Counted from the stretch's first letter, positions 31,302 to 42,700 are shown. The stretch: 64,000 nucleotides of DNA from Tessaracoccus coleopterorum (GCF_011174705.1 NZ_JAANIJ010000001.1:2666001-2730000); one strand, 5' to 3'. The notes: generated by a model from the sequence alone, not told the origin. Translations and numbers: made by a program.

Positions 31302-32069
31302 ATGACCATGTCGTTCGAAGCGCCACCGGTTGACGTGTCGGAGCGGGCCGGATCGCTCGCCCGGAGGCTGCTCGGGGTGCCGGGGCGGCCTCCCTGGACG
31401 CCTATCGACTCGGCCTTTCTCTCCCCTTCGTGGCGCACGGCATGACCTCCGACGGCGTCCTCGTGGTCGCCGCCCACGCCGGCGCCCTGCGCGGGGCGGA
31501 TGGTCCAACCGATGTCCGGCTCGACGTCGTGCGCCAGACGGGCGACGCGACGTTGCCCGTCATAGCGTCGTCGATCCATGTGCTCGGAAGGTTGACCTGG
31601 CTCGATGAGGAGGCGGCCCGGTCTCTCGGCCTGCCGGACCTGGTGGCCGACCTCGTGGGGTGCCCGGGGTGTCGCTGGGGCGATCGCAGTCGGGCGCGCC
31701 GTCCTGCATGACATGCACGGGGCGACCGTGATCGACCCCACCGACCTGTTCCGGGAGCCTCGGCTCGACGATCATGCCGGCTACACCGCCGTCGCCTCGC
31801 ACGACCAGGCGGCGCTCAGCGATCTCTGCTGGGCGGTGATGGTCGGCGCAGTTCCCGGCGAGGTCGTCTCGAAGGGGCCCCTGCCAGGGGTCTGCGCACA
31901 CACCGCCGAACGGGTCCACTGTGTCGACGTCGACCCGTACGGCGTGACGCTGATGCTGGCAGGCGCCGAGGAGACCCTGATCGTGTTCGCGGCCTTCGGC
32001 GCCGGAGCCGGGGAGCCGACCGTACGGGTGGCGCGGCTGCTCGAGGGCGTGGCCGTCGCCGCCGCCTGA
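31302..32069 (+). CDS. Unrecognised protein, possibly of a heme/FMN split-barrel type
   Basis: Reconciled protein of about 256 residues, ATG at 31302 (MTMSFEAPPVDVSERAGSLA) behind GGAGGAAG (31288-31295). Breaks near 31390 and 31665. Visible segments: LPFVAHGMTSDGVLVVAAHA, DVRLDVVRQTG, ASSIHVLGRLTWLDEEAARS, DDHAGYTAVASHDQAALSDL and CVDVDPYGVTLMLAG. The layout (barrel-like strands, then a helical C-terminal part with a His/Asp-rich segment) weakly recalls actinobacterial DUF2470/heme-utilisation proteins. I cannot confirm that. No signal peptide or membrane segment. Confidence 0.6.
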
Positions 32070-32077
32070 GTGGTCGC

Positions 32078-32352
32078 TCAGGCGATCTCGTAGGCCAGGC
32101 AGGTGGCCGAGTCGGATACGTCGATCCCCTCGGCGGTGCACATCAGGTTCGCGTTGTGCGTGCACTCGAGGCGCTGGCACGCGCCGACGTGACCGTCGGC
32201 AACCGGAAGGCCACCCGTGCGTCGAGGGTGATGAAGGTCGCGCAGGTAGCCTTCTCCCCGCCCGCGATGGTCACCGCGAACGCGGTGCAGCCCGACGAGT
32301 TGTAGGCGCACGAGGTGGTGGCGCAGGAGCGGACGGCGGTGACGGTGCTCAT
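32078..32352 (-). CDS. DUF1540 domain protein with two Cys motifs
   Basis: Small cytoplasmic protein of about 91 residues starting MSTVTAVRSCATTSCAYNSS. Two copies of the DUF1540 pattern are visible: C-x4-C-AYN-x3-GCTAFAVTIAG ending in CATF, and ECTHNANLMCTAEGIDV ending in ATCLAYE. Eight or more Cys suggest metal binding or a redox role; the function is unknown. One missing base near 32205 joins the two halves. Convergent with the preceding gene, 8 bp apart. Confidence 0.85.
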
Positions 32353-32656
32353 AGCGAACTCCAAAGGGTGGTATCCGGATCAATTTCGCAACATCCTAAG
32401 CGCCGTCCTCCCGCCGGACAAGGGTTTCCGGAAGGTCGATCCTGACGCCATGCACGCTTGTCAGGCCGGATGTGAAGCAGTCGCGTGTTGGCAAATTCCA
32501 TATTGCGTAAATCGACGCGTCTTTCCCGCTGCCGGTCAGGGGCCCCGCGTGGCGCGGCCCCGCCTCCCGTCCCGGCGATGCCCGTAGTTAGGGCGCCCAC
32601 GCGTGGCGGGGTTAGACTTGGGGCACGCCGCCCCACCCCTTTACGAGAGGTATCAC
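32353..32656. other. Gap between the DUF1540 gene and guaB
   Basis: About 300 bp between divergent genes. The part around 32485-32525 is more AT-rich than its surroundings. A -10-like TAGACT (32623-32628) lies about 29 nt before the guaB start. I see no gene or RNA fold that I can name. Confidence 0.55.
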
Positions 32657-34165
<1,509 letters not shown>

Positions 34166-34178
34166 AGGACGAGATTTG

Positions 34179-35274
34179 ATGTACGAGCTTGGCTTGAGCA
34201 AGCGCGCCTCGCGCGCCTACAGCTTCGACGATGTAGCGATCGCTCCCACCCGTCGCACCCGCGGCGAGGACGAGGTGGATCTCACCTGGAAGATCGACGC
34301 GGTGACCTTCGACCTCCCGATCGTCGGGCCCCGATGGACTCGGTGATGTCGCCCACGACCGCCGTGAGGATGGGTGAGCTCGGCGGCCTCGGCGTCCTCA
34401 ACCTCGAGGGCCTCTGGACCCGATATGAGGACCCGCAGCCGAAGTATGAGCTCCTCACCCAGGACTGCGACCAGGTGACGGCCACCCGCCGCCTCCAGGA
34501 GATCTATGCCGAGCCGGTCAAGGCGGAGCTGATCCGCGACCGCCTCGCCGAGCTGCGCACCGCGGACGTGCCCGTGGCCGGGTCCCTCTCGCCGTCGCGC
34601 ACACAGGAGTTCGCCCCGGTGCTCGAGAAGGCGGGGATGGACTTCTTCGTCATCCGCGGCACCACCGTCTCCGCAGAGCACGTCGGCGGCGCAGACACGC
34701 TGAACCTCAAGGAGTTCATCTACCGCTTCGACACCCCGGTGCTCGTCGGCGGCGTCGCCACCTACCGCGCGGCCCAGCACCTGATGCGCTCCGGCGCGGC
34801 GGGCGTCCTCGTCGGGTTCGGCGGCGGTTCGACCCACACCACTGCCGATGTGCTCGGGATCGAGGTGCCGATGGCCTCCGCCGTCGCCAACGTCGCCGAG
34901 GCCCGGCGCGACTACCTGGAGGAGTCCGGGGCCGCTACGTCCACATCATCGCCGACGGCGCAGTGGTCGTTCCGGCAGCATCGCGAAGGCGATCGCCTGC
35001 GGCGCAGATGCCGTCATGGTCGGCTCGCCGTTGGCCCGCGCCACCGAGGCCCGGGTCGTGGCTGGCACTGGGGTCCGACGCCTGGCACGCGAGCCTGCCG
35101 CGCGGCGAGCGGTCGTTCTTCGAGCAGGTCGGCACCCTCGAAGAGGTCATCCACGGGCCGTCGAGCGTGCCGGACGGCACGATGAACCTCGCGGGCGGGC
35201 TCCGCAAGGCCATGGCGCTGACCGGCTACACGGACATCAAGTCGTTCCAGCGCATCGACCTCATCCTGCACTGA
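34179..35274 (+). CDS. guaB3: GuaB3 family IMP dehydrogenase-related protein
   Basis: Typical actinobacterial companion of GuaB. MYELGLSKRASRAYSFDDVA starts the barrel, then PMDSVMSPTTAVRMGELGGL, GLWTRYEDP and, towards the end, ACGADAVMVGSPLARATEA. The C-terminus DIKSFQRIDLILH is the usual GuaB3 end. About 367 residues, without CBS domains. Breaks near 34328, 34935, 34970 and 35060. Purine-nucleotide role is likely but the exact reaction in this group is not something I can state. Confidence 0.92.
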
Positions 35275-35276
35275 TC

Positions 35277-35576
35277 ATGACGCAGGACGAGGCCCGCGCT
35301 GAGCTCCTCCGCCTCCGGGGAGCATCGACAACATGGACTCCGCCCTGGTGCACCTGCTCGCGGAGCGGTTCAAGGTGACCAAGCGGGTCGGGGAACTGAA
35401 GGCCTCCGCGGGCTTCCCGCGGCGGACACCGAGCGTGAGACGCAGCAGATCGCGCGGCTGCGTGCCCTCGCTCTGGAGGCGGAGCTCGACCCCGAGTTTG
35501 CGGAGAAGTTCCTGACGTTCATCGTGACCGAGGTGGTCAGGCACCACGAGAAGATCGCGGCCGAGCAGGGGAGTGA
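35277..35576 (+). CDS. Chorismate mutase, AroQ type
   Basis: Small all-helical enzyme converting chorismate to prephenate for Phe/Tyr synthesis. MTQDEARAELLRLRGSIDNM, DSALVHLLAERFKVTKRVGE and LKA form helix 1 with the Arg and Lys that bind the carboxylates. ADTERETQQIARLRALALEA and FLTFIVTEVVRHHEKI are helices 2 and 3. About 100 residues. Missing bases near 35321 and 35425; the stop at 35574-35576 assumes one more missing G (EQGE then TGA), otherwise the frame runs to 35648 over the next gene. It starts 2 bp after guaB3. Confidence 0.85.
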
Positions 35577-35603
35577 ACCCCGCCCGGCCGCGTCCGGAAG
35601 GGC

Positions 35604-36101
35604 TCAGGCGCGCGTGAGCGTGCCGATCTCGGTGCCCGCGGCGTCGTAGATGACGAGGCTGTCGCCGTCGACCCTGCCGGTGTCCAGCCGCTTGAGCCAT
35701 TCGTCGACGCCCTCGCAGAACATCATGGTCGAGGCGATCCGTTCGAAGTGCACCGTGTCGCCCTCCAGGCTCCAGCCGCCCATCAGCCGGTTGCAGCCGT
35801 CGGTGCCGGTGAGCCGTCCGTCCTCGGCCAGATCCAGGGCGGGTGGCCGGTCGCCCTCGCCGCTCCAGGTGCCGATCGGCGCGGGGTTCCCGGGCGCGAC
35901 CTCGGCATCGCTCTCTTCGTGCGCGTCGGCCTCGTCGTGGGCATCGTGCGGGTTGTCCCGTCCGGCAGCGTCATGCGGGTTGTCCCGTCCGGGAGCGTCC
36001 TGTGGTTCCTCCCGGGGCGCCGGCCCGTCGGCCGGGCCGACCATGAGCGTCGAGATGCCGATGCAGGCGAGGGCGATCCTGAGGGGTCGAAGCGGCTTCA
36101 T
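35604..36101 (-). CDS. Secreted or anchored META-domain protein
   Basis: 165 residues, intact. MKPLRPLRIALACIGISTLM is a signal-like N-terminus. A His/Asp/Glu-rich linker follows with an imperfect repeat GRDNPHDAAGRDNPHDA, then the META/HslJ-like domain: GTWSGEGDRPPALDLAEDGR, LTGTDGCNRLMGGWSLEGD and a Met-Met-Phe-Cys-Glu core. META domains are small beta-barrels of envelope proteins; function is unclear. The linker is also a DNA repeat (GCGGGTTGTCCCGTCCGG twice near 35948-35990). Convergent with the chorismate mutase gene. Confidence 0.8.
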   Translation of the reverse strand: MKPLRPLRIALACIGISTLMVGPADGPAPREEPQDAPGRDNPHDAAGRDNPHDAHDEADAHEESDAEVAPGNPAPIGTWSGEGDRPPALDLAEDGRLTGTDGCNRLMGGWSLEGDTVHFERIASTMMFCEGVDEWLKRLDTGRVDGDSLVIYDAAGTEIGTLTRA

Positions 36102-36224
36102 GCCTGGTGCCTCCTGGGTTGAGCTGGTCCTGCCGCCACGATAGTGGTCCCGTGCCCGGGGCGCGGGATCCGTGCGCCGATTCCCGTGCCGGGTGTGGGC
36201 CGGGGCTGGCCCGGCCGGGTCGTC

Positions 36225-37701
36225 CACTACGACATGAGCCACAGCGGGATCCACCCTGCTCGATGTGTCCGGCAACAGCAGGCACGCATCCCTGACCGGA
36301 ACTCGACGACGCGTCGTTCGTCGTCGCCGGGCGGACGACATCCTCCGCTTCCGCCGCGACGGGTACGCGCAGCTTCCCAAGGGCCCGTCACCGGAGCCGA
36401 CAACAACTTCACGGTCGAGTACACCGTCGCCACCCGCACGGCGGCCAACCAGTTCGGCTGGGTGATCGGCGACGGTATCGGCAACTGGAACACGACCGTG
36501 CTGGGGAACTACGTCTTCGTCAACCCGCGCAGCCCTGAAGGGTCGCACCAGAACCAGGTGCTCGCGGGCATCCGGGTCAAGACCGACGCCGGCAACGGCG
36601 AGGTCAGGATGCCCGCGGGTGGGGCCTCAACGCCGGCCTGACCACGCTGACGCTCGTCGGTGAGGCAACCGGCTCACGCTCTACCGCGACGGAGCGCCCA
36701 TCTCCACCGTCAGCCACGACCGCTCCATGAGCGCCATCGTGCCCACTGGGTCGACCCTCGGCTACCTGGGCCGCTCGCTGTACAACGGCGATGCCCTCTT
36801 CACCGGAGATGTCACCGACGTGAAGTTCTGGGACGAGTCGCTGACCGTCGCCCAGGTGATCGCCTCGATACCTGACGCAGGCGAGAAGGCCGCGTCCTCC
36901 GATGCCCTCGTCCGGCTCGACCTCGAACCGCTGCTGCTCGCGGACAACCGGTCCCTCGACGATGTCCGGAGCGACCTGTTCCTCCCGGCCCCGTCTCCGG
37001 CGTCCCCGTCACCTGGACGACGTCCGACCCCACGGTCGTCTCGCACACCGGCACGCTCACCCGCCAGGCCGCCGATGCGACCGTCGTCGTCACCGCGCTG
37101 CTGGATAGTGGGTCCGTGGTGCCCTTCACCGTCGACGTCAAGGCCTCCAGCGCCATCGATCACCTCGACCGTCGACGCCAAGGGCCTGCGCGATCCCTAC
37201 ATCCTGCGTTCCGCCCAGGGCGACAAGTACTACATGGTCGCCACCGACCTGTGCATCGGGTGCGGCACCGTCACCTTCACCGGTGAGGGCTGGAGCGCGA
37301 CCGTCGGGCTCGTCGACGGTGTCGCGACCGTCGAGGTGCCCACGGGTGTCCCGGGATCACCGCGGCCTACGACGGCTACGGCGACGCCCTTGTCGCCGCC
37401 TCGGTCTCCGACAGTGTCGCGCTCGGAGGCGGGCGGCGTTGACGGTGGACGTCGCGAACCGCTGCGTGGCGGGAAAGGTCGTCCAGATCGTCTCGGTGAC
37501 CGCCGACGAGGCCGCCACCGCCGTGAGGATCGCGTCGGACCACGGCTCCAAGACGATCGCCTCGATCGCGGAGGCCGGCGTGCCTCGACGAGCTTCTCCA
37601 GCCGCCTCACGGAGGTGCCCGCCGGGCAGGTGGTGGTGACGGCGACGCAGGACGGCGCGCCCGTCTCCGTCACGGTGGAGGCTCCGGGCTCCAGCTGCTG
37701 A
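36225..37701 (+). pseudogene. Remnant of a secreted GH43-type multidomain protein
   Basis: No start codon or signal peptide. The frame opens inside a LamG/concanavalin-like domain: VVHYDMSHSG, LLDVSGNSRHASLTG, NNFTVEYTVATRTAANQFGW, LGYLGRSLYNG and DVTDVKFWDESLTVAQVIA. A bacterial Ig-like domain follows (VPVTWTTSDPTVVSHTGTLT), then the first strand of a GH43-like propeller: GLRDPYILRSAQGDKYYMVA followed by TDLCIGCGT. The rest of the catalytic domain is absent; the text jumps to VTFTGEGWSATVGLVDGVAT, a C-terminal domain ending APGSSC. Several single-base breaks add to this. Likely a decayed arabinan- or xylan-degrading gene, or an assembly collapse. Confidence 0.75.
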
Positions 37702-37718
37702 TCCGGTCGCCCGAGGCC

Positions 37719-37750
37719 GGGCGTCGTCACCCGTCCGGGTGACGACGCCC
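37719..37750. terminator. Bidirectional terminator
   Basis: GGGCGTCGTCACC / GGTGACGACGCCC, a perfect 13-bp stem (one more pair inside) with loop GTCC, between the convergent GH43 remnant and the hemoglobin gene. Confidence 0.8.
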
Positions 37751-37773
37751 CTCGTCGCAGCGGGTCGGGAGGC

Positions 37774-38149
37774 TCAGTCGGCGTTGACCATGAAGTCGGC
37801 GGCGCGCACCAGGTACTCGCGCATGGTGTCGTCCTGCCCGGCATCGAGGTCGAGCGTGTCGACGGCGGCCATCATGTGGCGCACCCAGCGGTCGCGCATG
37901 TCGGGCGTGATGGCGTAGTGGACGTGCCGCATCCGCAGCCGCGGGTGGCCGCGCTGCTCCTGGTAGGTCCTGGGCCCGCCCAGTACTGCTCGAGGAAGAG
38001 TCGCAGCCTGTCCTCGGCCGGGCCGAGGTCGTCCTCCGGGTACATCTCCCGGAGCGGCGGATCCCCGGCCACGCCCTTGTAGAACTCGGCGACGAGCCTC
38101 CGGAAGACGGGGCTCCACCGACGGCGTCGTAGAAGGTCGGCTCGCTCAT
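37774..38149 (-). CDS. glbO: Group II truncated hemoglobin
   Basis: About 125 residues. [37 protein letters not shown] (helix B-E start with Tyr), [31 protein letters not shown] with the proximal His region, and [12 protein letters not shown] with Trp G8 are diagnostic of TrHbII. Binds O2 and may handle peroxide or NO. Breaks near 38105 and 37978. The start overlaps the epimerase stop by 4 bp, so the two are coupled. Confidence 0.92.
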
Positions 38150-38980
38150 GCGCCGGTGATCTCCTCGCGCCAGGAGTGCCGCGGACGGAAGCCGAGGACA
38201 CGGCGCGCGGCGGCGTTGCTCAGCAGCGTGCCGTACTCGCCCACGGTGGTGGGTACCTGCAGGTCAGGGTGGATGACGGCGAGGGCGTCGCGGGTGGGCA
38301 GGTCGAGGATGGTGTCGTCCGCCGCGATGATGAAGGCGTGGGCGCCTGTCAGGTGCGCGTTCAGGGCGTCCTCGCAGGCCTGCGCGACATCGCGGGCGTC
38401 GATATAGCCGAAGAGGTTCCAGCGCCTTGCCTCGGGGTCCTTCGCGAACCCGGCTGTGCGAGGTAGTCGTCGACGGTGAAGATGTTGGACAGGCGCAGCC
38501 CGATGAACGGGATCCCGGCCCACCGCGAGACCTGCTCGGCCATCGTCTCGGTCAGCACCTTGCTCAGGGAGTAGGTGGAGTTGGGGAACGGGTAGTGCCC
38601 CTCATCGACGGGACGTAGCCGACCTCGTCGAACGGCAGGCCCAGCGTCGTCTCGCTGGACGCGTACACCACGCGCGTCAGGCCGAGCTTCCAGGCGGCGA
38701 GGAACACGTTGTTGTTCATCGTCATGTTGGTGGTGAGGGTCAATGAGTCGGTGTGGATCCGGTCGGCGGGATGTTGGCCAGGTGGATCACCGCATCGGCA
38801 TCGTGCAGCACCTCGACGGCCTCGCCGTAGTTGGTGAGGTCGGCCCGGTAGTACGTGCCCGAGAACCAGGCCGGGCGCGCGGCCACATCGGTGGCGATCA
38901 CCTCGTGTGGGTGTGGTCGACGAAGTGGCTGAGGGTGGCCTGGCCTGCCTTGCCGGCGGCCCGGTGATGACGATCCGCAT
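38146..38980 (-). CDS. NAD(P)-dependent epimerase/dehydratase
   Basis: Extended SDR of about 279 residues. MRIVITGAAGKAG (after repair) is the GxxGxxG nucleotide site; [17 protein letters not shown] is the mid-domain motif; [20 protein letters not shown] and [20 protein letters not shown] carry Ser and the Tyr-x-x-x-Lys pair. The end [11 protein letters not shown] is common in UDP-sugar epimerase relatives. Breaks near 38950, 38770, 38605, 38545 and 38458. The sugar or other substrate is unknown. The two TetR operators lie just upstream, so it may belong to that regulon. Confidence 0.85.
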
Positions 38981-39006
38981 GGCCAGATCCTACCCAGCCC
39001 ACGTCC

Positions 39007-39022
39007 CTATACGTCCGTATAG
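39007..39022. promoter_or_regulatory. TetR-type operator 1
   Basis: Perfect palindrome CTATACG-TC-CGTATAG. Core ATACG-N2-CGTAT is shared with operator 2, centre-to-centre 20 bp (about two helical turns). Confidence 0.8.
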
Positions 39023-39026
39023 ATTC

Positions 39027-39042
39027 TGATACGCTCGTATCA
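39027..39042. promoter_or_regulatory. TetR-type operator 2
   Basis: Perfect palindrome TGATACG-CT-CGTATCA; its last base is the A of the regulator's ATG. Binding would block both transcription and access to the start, typical of autoregulation. Confidence 0.8.
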
Positions 39043-39687
39043 TGAGCGATCCGAGGGCGAGGACAGGACGGCCGCCGCCCGCCTGCGTGACGCCGCCGTC
39101 CGGCTCATCGCCGGGGCGGGACGAAGGCCATGACGGCGCGCGCCGTCGCCGACCTCGCCGGCGTCTCGCAGGGCCTGATCCGGCACCACTACGGCTCCAT
39201 GGCGGGCTGCTGCAGGCCTGCGACGAGTACGTCGCCGACGAGATCCGCTCGGGCAAGCGCGATGCGATCAGCCCGTCGCCCGGCTTCGACCCGCTCGCCT
39301 CCATCCGTGCCGAGGGCGCGAGCACATCGTCGGGTACCTCGCTGCGCGACTCTCCGAGCAGAGCGCCCACCTCGACGCGCTGGTCGACGCGCTCATCGCC
39401 GACGCGACCGGTTACCTCGCCGACGGGGTGGGGCCGGTGTCCTGACGGCGACGGCCGACGAGCACCGCCGGGCGGCCATGCTGACGATCTTCTCGCTGGG
39501 AGCGGTGTCGCTGCACAGGCACCTGGCGCGCCATCTCGGCGTCGACCTGAGCTCGCCGGACTTCGCGGTCGGCGACGCCTACCTGGAATACGTGCGGATC
39601 CAACTGGAGGTGTTCGCCTCCGTCTTCAATCCCGCGGTGCTCGAGGAGTACCGCGGCTACCTCGATTCCCTGGAGGACGAGTCATGA
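39042..39687 (+). CDS. TetR-family transcriptional regulator
   Basis: Reconciled protein of about 216 residues. Helix-turn-helix: RLRDAAVRLIAGAGTKAMTA, RAVADLAGVSQGLIRHHYGS. The C-terminal part is a helical ligand domain (AAMLTIFSLGAVSLHRHLAR, YLEYVRIQLEVFASVFNPAV). Breaks near 39066, 39120, 39208, 39325 and 39438. It overlaps the ATPase gene by 4 bp (ATGA), so it represses its own export operon. Effector unknown; drug or lipid-like molecules are usual for such exporter regulators. Confidence 0.9.
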
Positions 39688-40564
39688 ACGCAATCGAGAC
39701 ACGGGGCTCACCAAGCACTACGGGAGCTTCCCGCGCTGAAGGACCTGGACCTCGAGGTGCGACAGGGGGAGGTGTTCGGCTTCCTCGGCCCCAACGGTGC
39801 GGGCAAGTCGACGACCATCCGGCTGCTGCTCGGCGAGCTCCGGCCGACCGCAGGCACCGCCACGGTGCTCGGAGCGACCCCGCGGGAGGTGGATCACCGG
39901 CACACCATCGGCTACGTGCCCGCCGACCTGTCGCTCTGGCCGGCCATGACGGGCCGCCAGACGCTCGCCTTCTTCTCGAAGCTGCGCGGTGGTGTCGACC
40001 GCCGGCAGATCGACGCCCTCTCGGAGCGACTCTCGGCGGACCTCGACAAGCGCGTCGGGAACTCTCCAGCGGCAACCGGCAGAAGATCGGCCTCATCGCC
40101 GCCTTCATGCACCGGCCGCACCTGCTGATCCTCGACGAGCCCAACGCGGGCCTCGACCCGCTCGTCCAGCACGAGTTCTGGGCCATGATGCGCGAGGCCG
40201 CCGACGAGGGCGCTCCGTCTTCCTCTCCAGCCACACCCTCTCGGAGGTCGAGCGGGTGGCCGACCGCGTCGGCATCATCCGCACCGGGGAACTGATCACG
40301 GTCGAGGAGGTGGCGGCGCTGCGCCGCAAGCGGATGCGCCACATCGAGCTCGAGGTGGACGGCCGGCTGGAGGCCGCCGACCTGGAGAGCGTCGCCGGTG
40401 TCCGGGACGTCTCCGTGTTCGACGGTCGGGTCGAACTCAACTTCGACGGTGACATGGCGGCGCTGCTCGCGGCCGTCTCGGCGCGCGCCCGGCTGCGTGA
40501 CATCCACACCTCGGAGGCCGAACTGGAGGACATCTTCCTCACCTACTACAAGGACGAGTCGTGA
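39684..40564 (+). CDS. ABC exporter ATP-binding protein
   Basis: About 294 residues. [20 protein letters not shown] plus [12 protein letters not shown] is Walker [21 protein letters not shown] the signature, [20 protein letters not shown]alker B, and [20 protein letters not shown] the H-loop. The C-terminal part ([20 protein letters not shown]) matches CcmA/NatA-like exporters with an extended domain. Breaks near 39708, 40065 and 40215. Stop overlaps the permease GTG. Confidence 0.93.
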
Positions 40565-42190
40565 GCGCGGTCATCTTCGCCCGCGGGCTCGTGGAGAGCT
40601 GGCGGGGTTCGCCGTGACGGCGGTCAGCGTGGGGCCATGCTGTTCCTGGGGCTCTACATCTACCAGGGCATCGACCTGTCCATCTATGACGCCCTACCTG
40701 AGGCGGTGCGGGCCGTGATGGGCATCCCGGAGCACGCCGACGCCTCCGTGATGGCGTACAACGAGATGCTCGCCGCCATCGGGCACTCGCCTTCACCGGG
40801 GTGTCGCTGGCATCGGGGCCGCGTGCGTGACGGCCGACGAGGAGGCGGGGCGGTCGTCGCTGATCCTGGCGACGCCGACGTCGCGCGTCAGGTACGCCGT
40901 CAGCAGGGCGCTCGCCTTCGTGGCCGTGGTGATCCTGGGTGGGCTCGCCCTGTGGGCATCGCAGAGGTCGCCCCATCCTGTTGTCGGTCGACACGGGTGA
41001 GGCCCACGTCGGGCCCTCATGACGCACCTGGTGGCGAGCGGGCTGTTCCACGGGGCGCTGGCGTTCGCCATCGCGCTCGCGAGCGGGCGGCGCTCGCTCG
41101 GGTCGGGGATCGCCGCGACCGTGATGGTAGGCGGCTGGCTCGCGTCCGGGCTCCTGCCACTCTGGCGCGAGGGGCGGCCGACTGGGTGCCGTGGACGTGG
41201 TTCAACGGCAGCAAGCCGTTGGTAAACGGCATCGAGAGCGGGCAACTCGCCCTTCTGCTCGGCGGGCCCTGCTGCTGCTGGCGCTGGGCATCCTCGCCTT
41301 CTCGTTCAGGGAACTGCGCACCCGGGCCGCTGCGCCCGGCCTCCGTGAGCGGCTGCAGGCCATCCCCGGTGTCGAGAAGATCGTCCGGCCGACGGGGCGC
41401 GGCGCCTCGCTGCTGACCATCCGGCTGGCCGCCCACCAGGTGCTGGTCGGCTACGTCACCCTGCTGGCCGGCCTCGTGATGGGGCTCGCCATGCCACCGA
41501 TCTACCACGTCCTGATGGGCGCGGTGGGCGACTTCGCCATCACCTTCCCCAGTCGATGGCCGACATGTTCGGCGGCGGTGACCTCACGACGCCGCCGGGT
41601 TCCTGCACCTCGAAACCTTCGGCATGGTCGCACCGCTGTGCGTGATCCTCGTCGCGACGGCGGCGTCCTCGGCGGGCATCGCGGGGAGGAGCGCGCCGGC
41701 CGGTTGAGTGTCCTGCTGGCCCAGCCCATCAGCCGCACCCGGATCTACCTCACGGTCGCCCTGACGGCCGCGGTGTACAGCCTCATCGTCGCCGGCGCCA
41801 TGTTCCTCGGCACCTGGGCGGGCATCGCGCTGGCCCGCCTCGACGTTTCGGTGGCCAACCTCGCGGCCACCTGCCTGCTGCTCCTGCTGCTCGGCTGGTT
41901 CTTCGGGGCGCTGGCCCTCCTCCTGTCGGCGGCGACCGGACGTCCGTCGGTGGCCGTGTGGGTCACGACGGGCGTTGCCGTGGTCGGCTACTTCGGGTAC
42001 ACGCTGCTGCTGGCCGCCGGCGGCCCGAACTCGGGATCTGGTCGCCCTTCGCGGCGTACCTGAACGGCCCGGTCCTCTCCGAGGGCATGCGCTGGTGGCA
42101 GCCGGTGTGGCTAGGCGTCGGGCCCTCGTCCTGCTGCTCATCGGCCTGCCCATGTGGCTGCGCCGCGACATCAGGAGCGCCCGCGGCTGA
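40561..42190 (+). CDS. ABC-2 type exporter permease, two-halved
   Basis: GTG start at 40561 ([14 protein letters not shown]). About 545 residues with roughly 12 hydrophobic segments in two repeated halves. Each half has the ABC-2 marker: CVTADEEAGRSSLILATPTS in the first, IAGEERAGRLSVLLAQPISR in the second. It pairs with the upstream ATPase as an exporter. Breaks near 40603, 40635, 40790, 40965, 41010, 41170, 41265, 41555, 41690, 42030 and 42122. Substrate unknown; the TetR gene suggests a toxic compound. Confidence 0.85.
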
Positions 42191-42700
42191 GGCCTGGCGC
42201 GACTCGATCTCGGCCTTCACCTCCGAGACCGGGTCGACGAGCGCGTCGGCGTAGAAGTGTCGCGCCCTCCTCCCAGGGTGCGTCAGGGCGACGATCTCCT
42301 TGCGGGTCACCGTGACGAGCTCGGCGGTGGTGCCCTCCAACGGCCAGTCGTCGGCGGGGTCGTCGAAGGACTCGGGGAAGTGGATGACGGTGTCGCTCAC
42401 GCTGAGCGGGTAGGGGCCCTGCATGGAGACGGTGTCGCCGTCCGCCCGGCGGAGGCCCCGGCGCTGGCTGTCGGCCTTGCGGAACGCCATCACGGCCGCG
42501 CCTCCGAGGATGATGAGGCCGGCGAGGAACTGCAACTGGAGCGGCTGCGTGGTCACCAGCACGACGAAGCACAGCGCGGCCAGCACGCCGAGCGCGGCCG
42601 TCATGATGAAGCCGAGCCTGATCCGCTGCTGCACCTCGGCGACAGACGTCTCCGGCGTGGCATTGACCCAGTCCCGGTACTCGAACACCCGTGGTTCCAT
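42171..42700 (-). CDS. Small membrane protein of unknown function
   Basis: Start at 42700, MEPRVFEYRDWVNATPETSV. Two helices follow (LGFIMTAALGVLAALCFVVL and LQFLAGLIILGGAAVMAF), then a soluble part with a repeating hydrophilic pattern (FPESFDDPADDWPLEGTTAE, VALTHP, ADALVDPVSEVKAEIESRQA). The 3' end is uncertain: as written the frame runs on to 41963 and overlaps the permease by 228 bp; one missing G would end it at 42171 (AAGRS). No family recognised. Confidence 0.6.

Noticed and set aside
39007..39042. Palindromes as parS or origin-type sites
   Set aside because: They do not match the parS consensus, and their position at a TetR start explains them.
41963..42170. C-terminal extension of the minus-strand membrane protein over the permease
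   Set aside because: The translation is antisense-like (Gln/Arg/Pro-rich) and the permease is the better-supported gene there.
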